Shown here piece after piece: positions 18,000 to 27,280 of a stretch of DNA of 64,000 nucleotides (position 1 is the first letter of the stretch; each line of letters begins with the position of its first letter). A program made the translations under genes and the position numbers. Origin of the DNA: Pseudoduganella lurida (lineage in GTDB: Bacteria; Pseudomonadota; Gammaproteobacteria; Burkholderiales; Burkholderiaceae_D); contig NZ_VLLB01000008.1 of assembly GCF_007830455.1 (NCBI RefSeq), positions 186,001-250,000 on the forward strand. The letters are read 5' to 3'. The notes beneath the pieces were generated by a model, which worked only from the letters and a program-made list of their open reading frames with translations, had not been told where the DNA came from and made no database searches.

Positions 18000-18337
18000 G
18001 CTTCCGGCTCCTCGCCATCGACATGGTCGGTGCCGGCCAGGCCGCGCGCGCCGATCATGACGACGAGGTACAGGGCGGTGGTGGCGAAGCCGATCACGAT
18101 CGCGGTGAGCACCAGGGCCTGCGGCACCGGATCGGCCAGCGACGCGTCCGGCACGGTGCCGGCCGGCGTCAGCGGCGCGCTGTCCACCGTCAGGCGGCCC
18201 ATCGCGAAGATGAACAGGTTGACGGCATACGACATGAGCATCAGGCCGGTCAGCACCTGGAAGCTGCGCGGGCGCAGGATCAGCCAGATGCCGGCGCCGA
18301 AGACGATGCCGATGGCCAGGGCGAGAACGATTTCCAT
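17996..18337 (-). CDS. mrpC: Mrp/Pha antiporter subunit C (NuoK-like)
   Basis: A 113-aa protein with three helices homologous to NuoK (LALAIGIVFGAGIWLIL, LTGLMLMSYAVNLFIF, ALVLTAIVIGFATTALYL). Start and stop both overlap neighbours as ATGA, so translation is tightly coupled. Length and helix pattern are normal for MrpC/PhaC. Confidence 0.93.
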   Translation of the reverse strand: MEIVLALAIGIVFGAGIWLILRPRSFQVLTGLMLMSYAVNLFIFAMGRLTVDSAPLTPAGTVPDASLADPVPQALVLTAIVIGFATTALYLVVMIGARGLAGTDHVDGEEPEA

Positions 18338-21252
18338 CAGCGGATCTCCTTGGCGGGCGGGATGTTGGCCACGGCGGCCGCGCGGCTCAGGCCCGGCGGC
18401 ACGCGGCGGGAGCGCAGCGACTGGTGCGCCAGCGCGACGAGGATCAGCATCGTGGTGCCGACCACGACGAGGAACACGCCCATGTCGAACACGAAGGCGG
18501 ACGGCACGTGCAGCGCGCCCAGCAGCGGCAGCGTGACGTGCGCCGTGTGGCTGGTCAGGAACGGGTAATTGAACAGCCAGGCACCCAGGCCGGTGGCGCA
18601 GGCGCACAGCAGGCCGCCGCCGATCCAGCGGTGCGGGCGCAGGCGCAGGTGCGATTCCACCCAGTCGGTGCCGGCCACCATGTACTGCACGATCAGCGTG
18701 GTGGCGAAGATCAGCCCGGCCACGAAGCCGCCGCCCGGCAGGTTGTGGCCGCGCATGAAGAAGTACACGGCGATCACGCCCATCACGGGCAGCAGGAAGC
18801 GCAGATATACGGCCTGGATCATCAGGTAGCCGCTGGTCGCCTGCTGCGCGGGCTTCTGCGTGATGGCGGGATCCACGTCGTTGGCCTGCTGCATGGGGAT
18901 GCGGATGCTTTCCGGCGCGGGGCGGAAGCGGCGCAGCAGCGCATACACGGTGAGTGCCACGGCCGACAGCACGGTGATCTCGCCCATCGTGTCGAAGCCG
19001 CGGAAATCGACCAGCAGCACGTTGACGACATTGGCGCCGCCGCCTTCCCTGAGCGCTCGCTCGACGAAGAAGCCGCTGATGCTGGGCACGCTGGGGCGCG
19101 ACAGCACGGCATAGCTGAAGGCCGCCAGCGCCAGGCCGCCCGTGACGGCGATCGCCACGTCCCGCGTGCGCCGCAGCTGGGTACTGGCCGGCGCGCGGGT
19201 GAACAGGTGGGCGGGCCGGAAGCGGGGCGGCAGCCAGCGCAGGCCGAGCAGGATCAGCACCGTCGTCACCGTCTCCACCATCAGCTGGGTCAGCGCCAGG
19301 TCCGGCGCGGACAGCCATAGGAAGGTGACGCAGGTGGCCAGGCCGGTGCCGCCCACCAGGGCCAGCGCCGCCAGCCGGTGGTATTTCGCCTGGTAGGCGG
19401 CAGCCACCGCGCAGCCGGCACCCACCAGCCAGAGGAGGGCGAACAGCGGGTCGAAACCTTCCGGCGGCGGCAGCAGCCAGGGCACCAGCGGGCCGGCCAG
19501 CAGCAGCGGCACGACGACGAAGGCAGCCATGAGGATCTGCAGCTGCGGCTGCAGGCGGCGCGTGCCGGCCAGCCGGACCAGCCAGGCGGCACCCAGCGAC
19601 AGGCCCAGCATGGTGGTCTCGTAGAGCTGGGCGCCCTTGATGTGGTGCAGGATCGGTACGCGGTCCCGCTGCGCCAGCCCGAAGCGCTTTTTCAACAGCA
19701 GGTAGCAGGCCACGCCGCCGGCCAGCGCGAAGACGCTCATCAGCAGCGGCAGGTTGACGCCGTGCCAGATGGCCAGGTCGAACGCGGGCGCATCGCGGCC
19801 CAGCACGGCGCGCGTCGCCATCGCGAGAATGTCGCCGACGACGCGTTCCGGCAGCACGCCCACCAGGATACACAGCAGCACCAGGCATTCGATCGGCGCG
19901 CGCATCCAGCGTGGCGGCTCGTGGGGCGCTTCCGGCAGGTCGTGCGCCAGCGGGCCGAAGAACACGCTGATGAAGCGCAGCGAGTAGATCACGCTGAACA
20001 GGCCCATCACGAAGGCAGCCACCGACATCCACCAGTTATCGGACCCGCCCACCACCATCGTCTCGGCAAAGAACATCTCCTTCGACAGGAAGCCGTTCAT
20101 GAAGGGCACGCCGGCCATGGCGGCGCTGGCCACCACGGCCAGCGCCGCCGTATGCGGCATGGCCCGGCGCAGGCCGCGCAGCACCCGCATGTCGCGCGTG
20201 CCCGTCTCGTGGTCGACGATGCCCACGGCCATGAACAGCGAGGCCTTGAAGATGGCGTGGTTCACCGTGTGGAAGATGGCGGCCACCACGGACGAAGGCG
20301 TGCCGATGCTGATCAGGACCGTGATCAGGCCCAGGTGGCTGATCGTCGAATAGGCCAGCAGGCCCTTCATGTCGTACTGGAAGATGGCGAACCAGGAGCC
20401 CAGCAGCAGCGTGCAGACGCCCGCCGTGCCGAGGATCCAGCTCCACTCCGGCGTGCCGGCCAGTGCGGGCCACAGCCGGATCAGCAGGAAGATGCCGGCC
20501 TTGACCATCGTGGCCGAGTGCAGGTAGCTGGAGACGGGCGTGGGCGCCGCCATCGCATGCGGCAGCCAGAAATGGAAGGGGAACTGGGCGCTCTTGGTCA
20601 GGGCGCCCAGCGCCACCAGGATCAGGGTGGGCAGGTACCAGTCATGCGCGCGGATCAGCTTGCCGGAAGCAAGCACCTGTTCCAGCTCGTAGCTGCCGGC
20701 GATATGCCCCAGCAGCAGCATGCCGGCCAGCAGGCACAGGCCGCCGACCGTCGTGACGGTAAAGGCCATGCGGGCACCGCGGCGCGCGTCATTGCGCTGC
20801 TGCCAGTAGCCGATCAGCAGGAAGGAGGTGGCACTGGTCAGCTCCCAGAACACCACGAGCTGGATCAGGTTGCCGGACAGGACGACGCCCAGCATCGCCC
20901 CCATGAAAGCCATCACGTATGCATAGAAGCGGTGCACCGGATCGCGCCGCGACATGTAGTAGCGCGCATACAGCAGCACCAGCAGGCCGATGCCGAGCAC
21001 GAGGACGGTGAAGACCCAGGCCAGGCCGTCCATGCGCAGGATGATGTCGAGGCCGAAGGCGGGCAGCCAGGCGTAGCGCACCTGCGGCACGATGCCGGCA
21101 TTGATGGCGCCGAACTGGGTGATGGTGAGCAGCAGGGCGGCCAGCGTGGCGATGCCGGCCACGGCGGCGGGACGGTCGCGCGAGCCGCCGGGCAGGAAGG
21201 CGGACACGGTGGCTGCGGCAAAGGGCAGCAGTAGGATGACGAGCAGGAGCAT
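18337..21252 (-). CDS. mrpA: Fused Mrp/Pha antiporter subunit A-B
   Basis: A 971-aa membrane protein and first gene of the operon. Residues about 1-780 are MrpA (NuoL-like; LTKSAQFPFHFWLPHAM at about 220 and FHTVNHAIFKASLFM at about 330). The last about 150 residues are MrpB-like (MGVIAVYFFMRGHNLPGGG and onwards). Fusion of A and B is the PhaAB arrangement known from rhizobia and many Proteobacteria and explains why no separate mrpB gene is present. The complex exchanges Na+ or K+ for protons and supports pH and salt tolerance. A 219-bp gap separates it from the upstream diguanylate cyclase gene on the same strand. Confidence 0.93.
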   Translation of the reverse strand: MLLLVILLLPFAAATVSAFLPGGSRDRPAAVAGIATLAALLLTITQFGAINAGIVPQVRYAWLPAFGLDIILRMDGLAWVFTVLVLGIGLLVLLYARYYMSRRDPVHRFYAYVMAFMGAMLGVVLSGNLIQLVVFWELTSATSFLLIGYWQQRNDARRGARMAFTVTTVGGLCLLAGMLLLGHIAGSYELEQVLASGKLIRAHDWYLPTLILVALGALTKSAQFPFHFWLPHAMAAPTPVSSYLHSATMVKAGIFLLIRLWPALAGTPEWSWILGTAGVCTLLLGSWFAIFQYDMKGLLAYSTISHLGLITVLISIGTPSSVVAAIFHTVNHAIFKASLFMAVGIVDHETGTRDMRVLRGLRRAMPHTAALAVVASAAMAGVPFMNGFLSKEMFFAETMVVGGSDNWWMSVAAFVMGLFSVIYSLRFISVFFGPLAHDLPEAPHEPPRWMRAPIECLVLLCILVGVLPERVVGDILAMATRAVLGRDAPAFDLAIWHGVNLPLLMSVFALAGGVACYLLLKKRFGLAQRDRVPILHHIKGAQLYETTMLGLSLGAAWLVRLAGTRRLQPQLQILMAAFVVVPLLLAGPLVPWLLPPPEGFDPLFALLWLVGAGCAVAAAYQAKYHRLAALALVGGTGLATCVTFLWLSAPDLALTQLMVETVTTVLILLGLRWLPPRFRPAHLFTRAPASTQLRRTRDVAIAVTGGLALAAFSYAVLSRPSVPSISGFFVERALREGGGANVVNVLLVDFRGFDTMGEITVLSAVALTVYALLRRFRPAPESIRIPMQQANDVDPAITQKPAQQATSGYLMIQAVYLRFLLPVMGVIAVYFFMRGHNLPGGGFVAGLIFATTLIVQYMVAGTDWVESHLRLRPHRWIGGGLLCACATGLGAWLFNYPFLTSHTAHVTLPLLGALHVPSAFVFDMGVFLVVVGTTMLILVALAHQSLRSRRVPPGLSRAAAVANIPPAKEIR

Positions 21253-21471
21253 CCGTCAGCTCCCTGGCGGGCGGCGGCCCGGTCGCGCGGAGACGTCAGC
21301 CATCATCGCAGTTTTCCGTCGCGCGGGCGGGCATGGCGGCATAGGCCTGGCGGTCGCAGCGTGCGGGCAGCAGGGGCAGGGAGCGGAAACGGTCGGCAGG
21401 GTCGCGCATGGCAAGTCCGTTACAGTCAAATGACGACACTGTAGCGTTTCCTGGCCGCCGATGACCACGCG

Positions 21472-23019
21472 TTAGGCCGGGCGGGCCACCGTGCGGTTGC
21501 GGCCCGTGGCCTTGGCCTCGTACAGCAGGGCGTCCGCCGCCCGCACCCAATCGAGCGCGGCGCTGCCATCGAGTGCGGGGCGGGCCGCATGCGCGCCCAG
21601 GCTCACCGTCACGTGGCCGGCCGGGTGGTCCGCGTGGGGAATGCCAAGCGCGGCGACGGCGGCGCGGATCGTTTCGGCCACGGCGCGCGCGCCGTCCGCG
21701 TTCGTGTCCGGCAGGATCACGGCGAATTCCTCGCCGCCGTAGCGGGCCGCCAGGTCGGTGGGCCGGCGCGTGCCGGCGGCGATCGCACCGGCCACCCGGC
21801 GCAGGCAGTCGTCGCCGGCCACGTGGCCGTAGCGGTCGTTGAATTTCTTGAAGTGGTCCACATCGACCAGCAGCAGCGCGCAGGGCAGGCCGTTGCGGCG
21901 CGCCCGTTCGTGCTCGCGCGCCAGCGTGCTCTCGAAGCAGCGGCGGTTCGCCAGGCCGGTCAGCCCGTCGCTGTCGGCCAGCGCCTGCAGCGACAGGTTG
22001 TGCGCCTGCAGTGCCGCGCGGGCGCGCTGCAGTTCGACCGACAGCGCTTCCCGGGCACGCAGCTGGCGCACCATGCGCACGCCGATCCAGGCCAGCATCG
22101 ATACGGCGATCAGCACGGCGGCGCTGGTGTTGACGACGGTGCCGCGCCAGCCGTCCAGGATTTCCGCCTGCGAGCGGGCGATCGCCACCAGCAGGGGCAT
22201 GCCGTCCAGGTGCCGGTAGCTGTACAGGCGCTCGATCCCGTCGATGTTCGAGACCAGCATCGCCGTGCCCACCGGCCCGGCTTTCCGGTACAGCTGCACG
22301 ACCGGGCCGTTGGCGATGCTGGTGCCGACCATCGACGCGTGGAACGGCCGCCGGTACAGCAAGGTGCCATCGTCGATCGCCAGCAGGATCGTGCCGCTGC
22401 GGCCGACGTCGAAACTGTCGTAGAACGCGCCGAAGAATTCGAGCTTCAGCGACGCCATCACCACGCCGCCGAAACTGCCGTCCGGCCGGTTCACGCGGCG
22501 CGACAGGGGAATCGTCAGCACGCCCGTCGAGCGGCTGCGGATCGGCTTGCCCACGTGCGTGGTGCGTTCCGTATGCGACTGGTGATAGCGGAAGAACTCG
22601 CGGTCCGCGTTGGTGCCGGGCAGGGTGCTGGGCAGGGAAGTGGCCAGGCGGCTGCCGTCCGCCCCGTAGATGAACAGTTCCTGCAGCTCCGGCGTGGCTG
22701 ACGTGATGGCCTGCAGCCGCTCGTGGATGCGCAGCAGCGCGGCGCCGTCGCCGCCATGCTCCGCGCGTTCCACCATCTCGCCCAGCACGGCATCGCCGAT
22801 CTTGATGGAACGCTCGGCGTGCGAGGCAAGCGCACGCGCCATGTTGGCCGTACTGACCGCCGTGTCGTTCAGGACCGCCTGGCGCGACGTCCACAGGTTC
22901 CACACATGCAGTGCCAGCAGCATGGCGGCAAAGCCGGCGACCAGGCCGATGGTGCGCCGCACCAGTGGCGTGCGCTGCAGCAGCAGCTGGTCGATGGCAG
23001 GAAGGCTCGGCGTCGGCAT
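21472..23019 (-). CDS. Membrane diguanylate cyclase with dCache-like sensor (GGDEF)
   Basis: A 515-aa protein making c-di-GMP from GTP. A first helix (LVRRTIGLVAGFAAMLLAL) and a second around 275-300 (AAVLIAVSMLAWIGV) enclose a periplasmic Cache-type sensor of about 240 residues. The GGDEF domain carries the active site GGEEF and an inhibitory I-site RPTD exactly five residues upstream, so product inhibition is likely. ATG 23019 puts the first helix near residue 22; ATG 23064 (530 aa) is also possible, and neither has a strong ribosome binding site. It is transcribed towards the Mrp operon. The ligand is unknown. Confidence 0.9.
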   Translation of the reverse strand: MPTPSLPAIDQLLLQRTPLVRRTIGLVAGFAAMLLALHVWNLWTSRQAVLNDTAVSTANMARALASHAERSIKIGDAVLGEMVERAEHGGDGAALLRIHERLQAITSATPELQELFIYGADGSRLATSLPSTLPGTNADREFFRYHQSHTERTTHVGKPIRSRSTGVLTIPLSRRVNRPDGSFGGVVMASLKLEFFGAFYDSFDVGRSGTILLAIDDGTLLYRRPFHASMVGTSIANGPVVQLYRKAGPVGTAMLVSNIDGIERLYSYRHLDGMPLLVAIARSQAEILDGWRGTVVNTSAAVLIAVSMLAWIGVRMVRQLRAREALSVELQRARAALQAHNLSLQALADSDGLTGLANRRCFESTLAREHERARRNGLPCALLLVDVDHFKKFNDRYGHVAGDDCLRRVAGAIAAGTRRPTDLAARYGGEEFAVILPDTNADGARAVAETIRAAVAALGIPHADHPAGHVTVSLGAHAARPALDGSAALDWVRAADALLYEAKATGRNRTVARPA

Positions 23020-23367
23020 CGGTGATGGGCGGCTCGTCGGGAAAGGGGGGCCTCCAGCGATCATACCCGACCATGCGGCCGCGGCCGCGCGCCGGTGTGG
23101 CCGGGCGAAGCATCTTTAATAATCTAGTCGCAAAAGCTATTAATTTACTTATAAAGTGATATTTGCCTGCCGGCGGGGCGCCATGCCATAGTCGCCGGAG
23201 ACACTTCCAAAATGCAATTGTCAATGGCCGGTGCCAGGGCTGACCCGGCTCTCCGCACCGGCCGAACAATGCCGCTCCGGCGCTGCTGGTCATCGACCTC
23301 ATTTAGCCACCTCGTTCATCCACCTCGTTCATCCACCCTTATCCGTCCTATGAGCTCGAGAACACCC
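23020..23367. other. Divergent intergenic region with AT-rich core
   Basis: This stretch lies between the cyclase gene and a TonB receptor gene. Bases about 23112-23165 are strikingly AT-rich (for example CTATTAATTTACTTATAAAG near 23136-23155) and are the best promoter candidate in the region. A 13-bp direct repeat (CCACCTCGTTCAT) occurs at 23307-23319 and 23320-23332, just before the receptor start. No gene is supported here. Confidence 0.45.
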
Positions 23368-25695
23368 ATGCATGACAAAACCCGCAACCGGCCTGCCCTG
23401 CGCCTGACCTTGATGGCACTGGCCTGCCTGGGCGCCCAGGCGCACGCCCAGTCCAACCACGAAACCATCGTCGATGGCGACAAGACGGTCGTCGTCACGG
23501 CAAAGAAGGTCGGCATGGGGCTGATGGTGACGGAAGACGCGCCGAAGGCGAGAAGCACCATCACCGCGGAAGAACTGGAAAAGCAGCGCGCTACCGGCAA
23601 CGCCTTCCAGGCCCTCGAGATGCTGCCCTCGGTGAACAGCTACAACTACGACGCCACGGGCCTGTTCGGCGGCGGCCTGTCGATGCGGGGCTTCAACAGC
23701 GACCAGATCGGCGCCACCATCAACGGCGTGCCCGTCAACGATGCCGGCACCTACGCCGTCTATCCGCAGGAGTACGTGGACCAGGAAAACACCTGCTCGG
23801 AATTCGTCACGCAGGGCTCCACCGACGTGGACTCGCCGCAGATCGGCGCCACCGGCGGCAACTTCGGCATCACCAGCTGCAATCCGGAAGACGTGCAGCG
23901 CCACCGCTTCACGCAGACGCTCGGCCAGCTCAATCTGACCAAGACCTTCTACCGCTATGACACCGGGCTGTTCGCCGACCAGCGCTCGAAAGCCTTCATC
24001 TCGTTCTCGCACTCGGAAGCGGACAAGTGGAAGGGCAAGGGGGGCGCCAAGCGCGAGCACATCGACTCCGGCTTCAGCTACGACTGGGACAAGTTCAACT
24101 ACATCCACGCCACGCTGCTGTGGAACAAGGCGACGAACCACAACGTCAACAGCGTCAGCCTCGCGCAGCTCAATGCCAACGGCTATGACTACGACTATTC
24201 GACGACGGTGCCGCCCGCCGTCATCTCGGCCACGGCCGCCACGCCCGCCACCTACTACGGCCTGTCGCTCAATCCGTTCGAGAACCTGATCGCCTCGGCC
24301 ATCATGCAGTTCCGCCTGAACGACAACACGGACCTGAAGATCGTGCCGTATTACTGGTACGGCTTCGGCACGGGCGGCGTGCAGCAGAAGTACCTGAGCG
24401 AGACGGGCGCCTTCCTGAACGGCACCTCGACGGACATCAATGGCGACGGCATCATCAGCACCAACCGCTACCTGCTGGCCGGATCGACGCTGTCGAACAC
24501 GGGCCGGCCGGGCGTGACCGCGTCGCTGACGCACGTGATCGGCAACCACACGATCCTGGGCGGCTTCTGGTACGAACGCTCGCACAAGGGCGAGAGCGGC
24601 CCGGCCGTGCAGGTCAACGCGGACGGCACGCCGGCCGACGACTACCTGCAGGCACCGCCCGTGCTGCGCGCCGATGGCACCCAGTACAACTCGCGCGACT
24701 GGTTGACGGTGTCCACTTCCTACCAGGCCTTCCTGCAGGACACCGTCGCCCTGCTGGACGACCGCCTGCAGATCAATGCCGGCGTGCGCACGCCGTACGT
24801 GAAGCGCGACTTCACCAACTTCCCCAACGAGGGCAGCAAGTCGGCCACCGCCTACCGCATCAAGCAGAGCTACAGCGACGTGCTGCCGCAGGTCGGCGTG
24901 CGCTACCGCGTGACCAACGACGACCAGCTGTTCGCCAGCGTGGCGAAGAACATGAAGGCGCCGCCGAACACGATCCTGTCCAGCGCGAACAACGTCCAGA
25001 TCGTCAACGGCCAGCCGGTGCTGTCGGACATCAAGGAAGAAACCTCGTACAACCTGGACATCGGCTACCGCCACCAGGGCAGCATGCTGATCAGCTCCCT
25101 GACGTTCTACCAGGTGAACTTCCACGACCGCCTGGCCGCGGCCTACAACCCGAACAACCTGCTCAGCGTGCTGACCAATGTGGGCGATGTGAAGAACCGC
25201 GGCGTGGAGCTGGAAGTCAGCAACACGCCGATCAACGGCTGGGCGTTCTATGGCTCGCTGGGCTATGCCAACAGCGAGATCAAGGACAACCTGCGGGCCT
25301 CGTCGACGGTGGTGCTGAACACGGCCGGCAACGAGTTTCCCCTGACGCCGAAATGGAAGGCCGGCCTGTCCGCCGAGTACTCGAACGGCCCCGGCTTCGC
25401 GCGCCTGACGGCCAAGGCCACCAGCAAGCAGCAGGCCACGCTGATGAACGACGAGGAGGTGCCGGGCTACACGACGATGGGCTTCGATGCCGGCTACACC
25501 TTCGCCAACTTCATGAAGCTCAAGCGCCCGCGCATCATGATCAACGTGAGCAACCTGACGGACAAGCAGTACCGCAATCCGTCGTCGCAGAGCGTGACCA
25601 ATGCGAAGGCGTATGGCAGCTATGCGGCCGGCACGGTGTTTTATTATCTCGGTGCGCCGCGGTTCACGTCGGTGTCGTTCTCGGCCGACTTCTGA
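23368..25695 (+). CDS. TonB-dependent outer membrane receptor
   Basis: A 775-aa receptor. Signal peptide MHDKTRNRPALRLTLMALAC and onwards with cleavage near AHAQS, a TonB-box-like start (TVVVTAKK), and a plug domain containing LEMLPSVNSYNYDATGLFGGG and GFNSDQIGATINGVPVND are present. A Cys pair lies within the plug/barrel boundary (NTCSEF, TSCNPED). The barrel ends SVSFSADF. An alternative Met lies six codons upstream at 23350; ATG 23368 has a GAG at fair spacing and gives the better signal peptide. The ligand is unknown; no hydrolase gene flanks it. A hairpin pair separates it from the downstream phosphodiesterase. Confidence 0.87.
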   Translation: MHDKTRNRPALRLTLMALACLGAQAHAQSNHETIVDGDKTVVVTAKKVGMGLMVTEDAPKARSTITAEELEKQRATGNAFQALEMLPSVNSYNYDATGLFGGGLSMRGFNSDQIGATINGVPVNDAGTYAVYPQEYVDQENTCSEFVTQGSTDVDSPQIGATGGNFGITSCNPEDVQRHRFTQTLGQLNLTKTFYRYDTGLFADQRSKAFISFSHSEADKWKGKGGAKREHIDSGFSYDWDKFNYIHATLLWNKATNHNVNSVSLAQLNANGYDYDYSTTVPPAVISATAATPATYYGLSLNPFENLIASAIMQFRLNDNTDLKIVPYYWYGFGTGGVQQKYLSETGAFLNGTSTDINGDGIISTNRYLLAGSTLSNTGRPGVTASLTHVIGNHTILGGFWYERSHKGESGPAVQVNADGTPADDYLQAPPVLRADGTQYNSRDWLTVSTSYQAFLQDTVALLDDRLQINAGVRTPYVKRDFTNFPNEGSKSATAYRIKQSYSDVLPQVGVRYRVTNDDQLFASVAKNMKAPPNTILSSANNVQIVNGQPVLSDIKEETSYNLDIGYRHQGSMLISSLTFYQVNFHDRLAAAYNPNNLLSVLTNVGDVKNRGVELEVSNTPINGWAFYGSLGYANSEIKDNLRASSTVVLNTAGNEFPLTPKWKAGLSAEYSNGPGFARLTAKATSKQQATLMNDEEVPGYTTMGFDAGYTFANFMKLKRPRIMINVSNLTDKQYRNPSSQSVTNAKAYGSYAAGTVFYYLGAPRFTSVSFSADF

Positions 25696-25738
25696 CGCGT
25701 GCATGACGCTGCCGGCCCGGCTGGCAGTTTGTGATGAA

Positions 25739-25808
25739 GGTGTCTGGCACCATCCGCCCTGGCCCATGTTTCTATGCACGGCCTGCGTCGGGAATGGTGT
25801 CGGGCACC
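25739..25808. repeat. REP-like inverted pair downstream of TonB receptor
   Basis: GGTGTCTGGCACC at 25739-25751 and GGTGTCGGGCACC at 25796-25808 are each near-palindromic, and with their flanks form a larger imperfect inverted repeat. The same core recurs at 38.0 kb and 45.9-46.0 kb. It may act as a bidirectional terminator or mRNA stabiliser. Confidence 0.7.
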
Positions 25809-25838
25809 TTGCCCTAGACATTTTTTCTCTGACCAAAA

Positions 25839-26825
25839 ATGATCCGATCGCTGCTGGCGCTGGCCTGCGCATGCCTGGTCTGTCCGCTCGCCGGGGCAGG
25901 CGGCTTCCACCTTGTCGCGCTGGGCGTGGGTGGCGGCCTCTCGACCGACAACCTGACGTCGTATGCCCTTCGCGCGGAGGGCGAGAGCCGCTACCTGGTG
26001 CTCGATGCGGGATCGACGCTGCCGGGCATCGACCGGGCGCTGGGCCAGGGCAGCTTCGGCCCCATCGATGCGGCAGTGCTGCGGGGCGATACGCCGCAGG
26101 GTCACGTTTTCAAGCACCTGCTGGACAGCTACTTCATCAGCCACGGCCACCTGGACCACTTCGCCGGCCTCGTCATCGGTTCGCCGGACGACACGAAGAA
26201 GACGGTCTACGGCTTGCCGGCCACGCTGGAGATGCTGAGCAAGTACGCCTTCAACTGGAGCACATGGCCGAACCTGACGGATGCCGGCGTGGCGCCCAAG
26301 GTCGGGACCTACCACCTTCAGCCGGAGCCCGCGGGGGAGTCGTTTGCGCTGGGCGCCACCGGCATGGCGGGCCGGATCTTCCCGCTCAGCCATGGCGGCA
26401 CGCCATCCTCGATGCTGCTTGTCACCTATCAGCAACAGAGCTTCGCGTATTTCGGCGACACGGGGCCGGACGCCGTCGAACAATCTTCTTTCATGGCGGC
26501 CGCATGGCGGGCCCTGGCCGGCGAGGTCCGCGCCGGCCGGCTGCGCGGGCTGGTCATCGAAACCTCGTATCCGAACGAGGTGCCGGACAAGCGGCTATAC
26601 GGCCACCTGACACCGGCCTGGCTGCTGAAGGAACTGCGCACGTTGGAGCAGTACAGCGGCGGTGTCGGCGCGCTGCGCGGGCTGCCCGTCGTCGTCAGCC
26701 ACATCAAGCCCGTCTTCAAGTCGAACTACGATGTGCGCGCGGTGATTCGCCAGCAGCTCGCCGACGGGAACGATGTGGGCGTGCGGTTCCTGCTGATGGA
26801 GCAGGGCGAGCGGGCCGGGTTCTGA
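25839..26825 (+). CDS. Class II 3',5'-cyclic nucleotide phosphodiesterase, secreted
   Basis: A 328-aa metallo-beta-lactamase-fold enzyme of the class II (yeast PDE1/CpdP) family that hydrolyses cAMP or cGMP to the 5' monophosphate. A signal peptide covers residues 1-20 (cleavage near AGAGG). The zinc-binding motif HGHLDH is at residues 102-107; further ligands are in PLSHGG, YFGDTG and VVSHIKP. Export suggests that it works on extracellular or periplasmic cyclic nucleotides, as known for Vibrio CpdP. The ribosome binding site is weak. It stands alone between intergenic repeats. Confidence 0.85.
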   Translation: MIRSLLALACACLVCPLAGAGGFHLVALGVGGGLSTDNLTSYALRAEGESRYLVLDAGSTLPGIDRALGQGSFGPIDAAVLRGDTPQGHVFKHLLDSYFISHGHLDHFAGLVIGSPDDTKKTVYGLPATLEMLSKYAFNWSTWPNLTDAGVAPKVGTYHLQPEPAGESFALGATGMAGRIFPLSHGGTPSSMLLVTYQQQSFAYFGDTGPDAVEQSSFMAAAWRALAGEVRAGRLRGLVIETSYPNEVPDKRLYGHLTPAWLLKELRTLEQYSGGVGALRGLPVVVSHIKPVFKSNYDVRAVIRQQLADGNDVGVRFLLMEQGERAGF

Positions 26826-26982
26826 AGGCACGAACGGTTCGACAAAGCCGCGCAGGCCGGCTTCGCGTATGGGAACCGGGAGCGGCTGACGGGCGGTCCT
26901 GATGCCTGATCGCTCGATGGGATGCTGGCTGCAACGCGATCCTGGCCGGTGCCCGACAAGGTGGATCGAGACAGTGGTGTTC
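26826..26982. other. Intergenic spacer without recognisable content
   Basis: Together with the element that follows, this makes a 455-bp gap between the phosphodiesterase and SnoaL genes. In this first part I see no gene, repeat or clear promoter. Confidence 0.5.
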
Positions 26983-27246
26983 CCGAAATCGGGGTTTTAC
27001 TAAACGCTTCCAGACTTCGCTAGCCACTTGTATAGCAGCCTACTATTCACTAAACCTGCCGTGTCGTATGGTGAATATTTCGAACGTACAGTCGTCCCTT
27101 TCGTTCGCGCTGATGAGCGCTTTTTCTATTGGGCGCGCTTGCAATTTCGGGCGAAATATCGCGTTCCAGCGGCGTGTAGAGGCGTGTAGAGGCGTGTAGA
27201 AGCGGGTAGAAGCATATAGAGCGTTTTAGTAAAACCACGAAATCGG
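26983..27246. mobile_element. MITE-like element with about 26-bp imperfect terminal inverted repeats
   Basis: The left end (26983-27008) and the reverse complement of the right end (27220-27246) both read CCGA.(A/T)(A/T)TCG..GGTTTTACTAAA.CGCT, matching at about 22 of 26 positions with one gap. The 264-bp interior is clearly more AT-rich than the genes around it, encodes no transposase, and contains a 10-bp tandem array near the right end. Size and ends suit a non-autonomous transposable element or a decayed insertion. No target site duplication is evident. Confidence 0.5.
27171..27220. repeat. Five tandem 10-bp repeats
   Basis: Three exact copies of GGCGTGTAGA (27171-27200) are followed by AGCGGGTAGA and AGCATATAGA. 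The array abuts the right terminal inverted repeat of the element at 26983-27246. The period is close to one turn of DNA. Confidence 0.85.
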
Positions 27247-27280
27247 ACAAGGTCCCCTGTGTCCGGCGCCAGACGCAGCG

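Noticed and set aside
15152..21252. NADH dehydrogenase (complex I) operon
   Set aside because: NuoL/N/K-like subunits are present, but the small E, F and G subunits and the A-B fusion identify an Mrp/Pha antiporter; no Nuo hydrophilic subunits are here.
27050..27250. A 66-codon minus-strand frame inside the AT-richer element
   Set aside because: It opens with TTG, spans the 10-bp repeat array and lacks a ribosome site or recognisable family.
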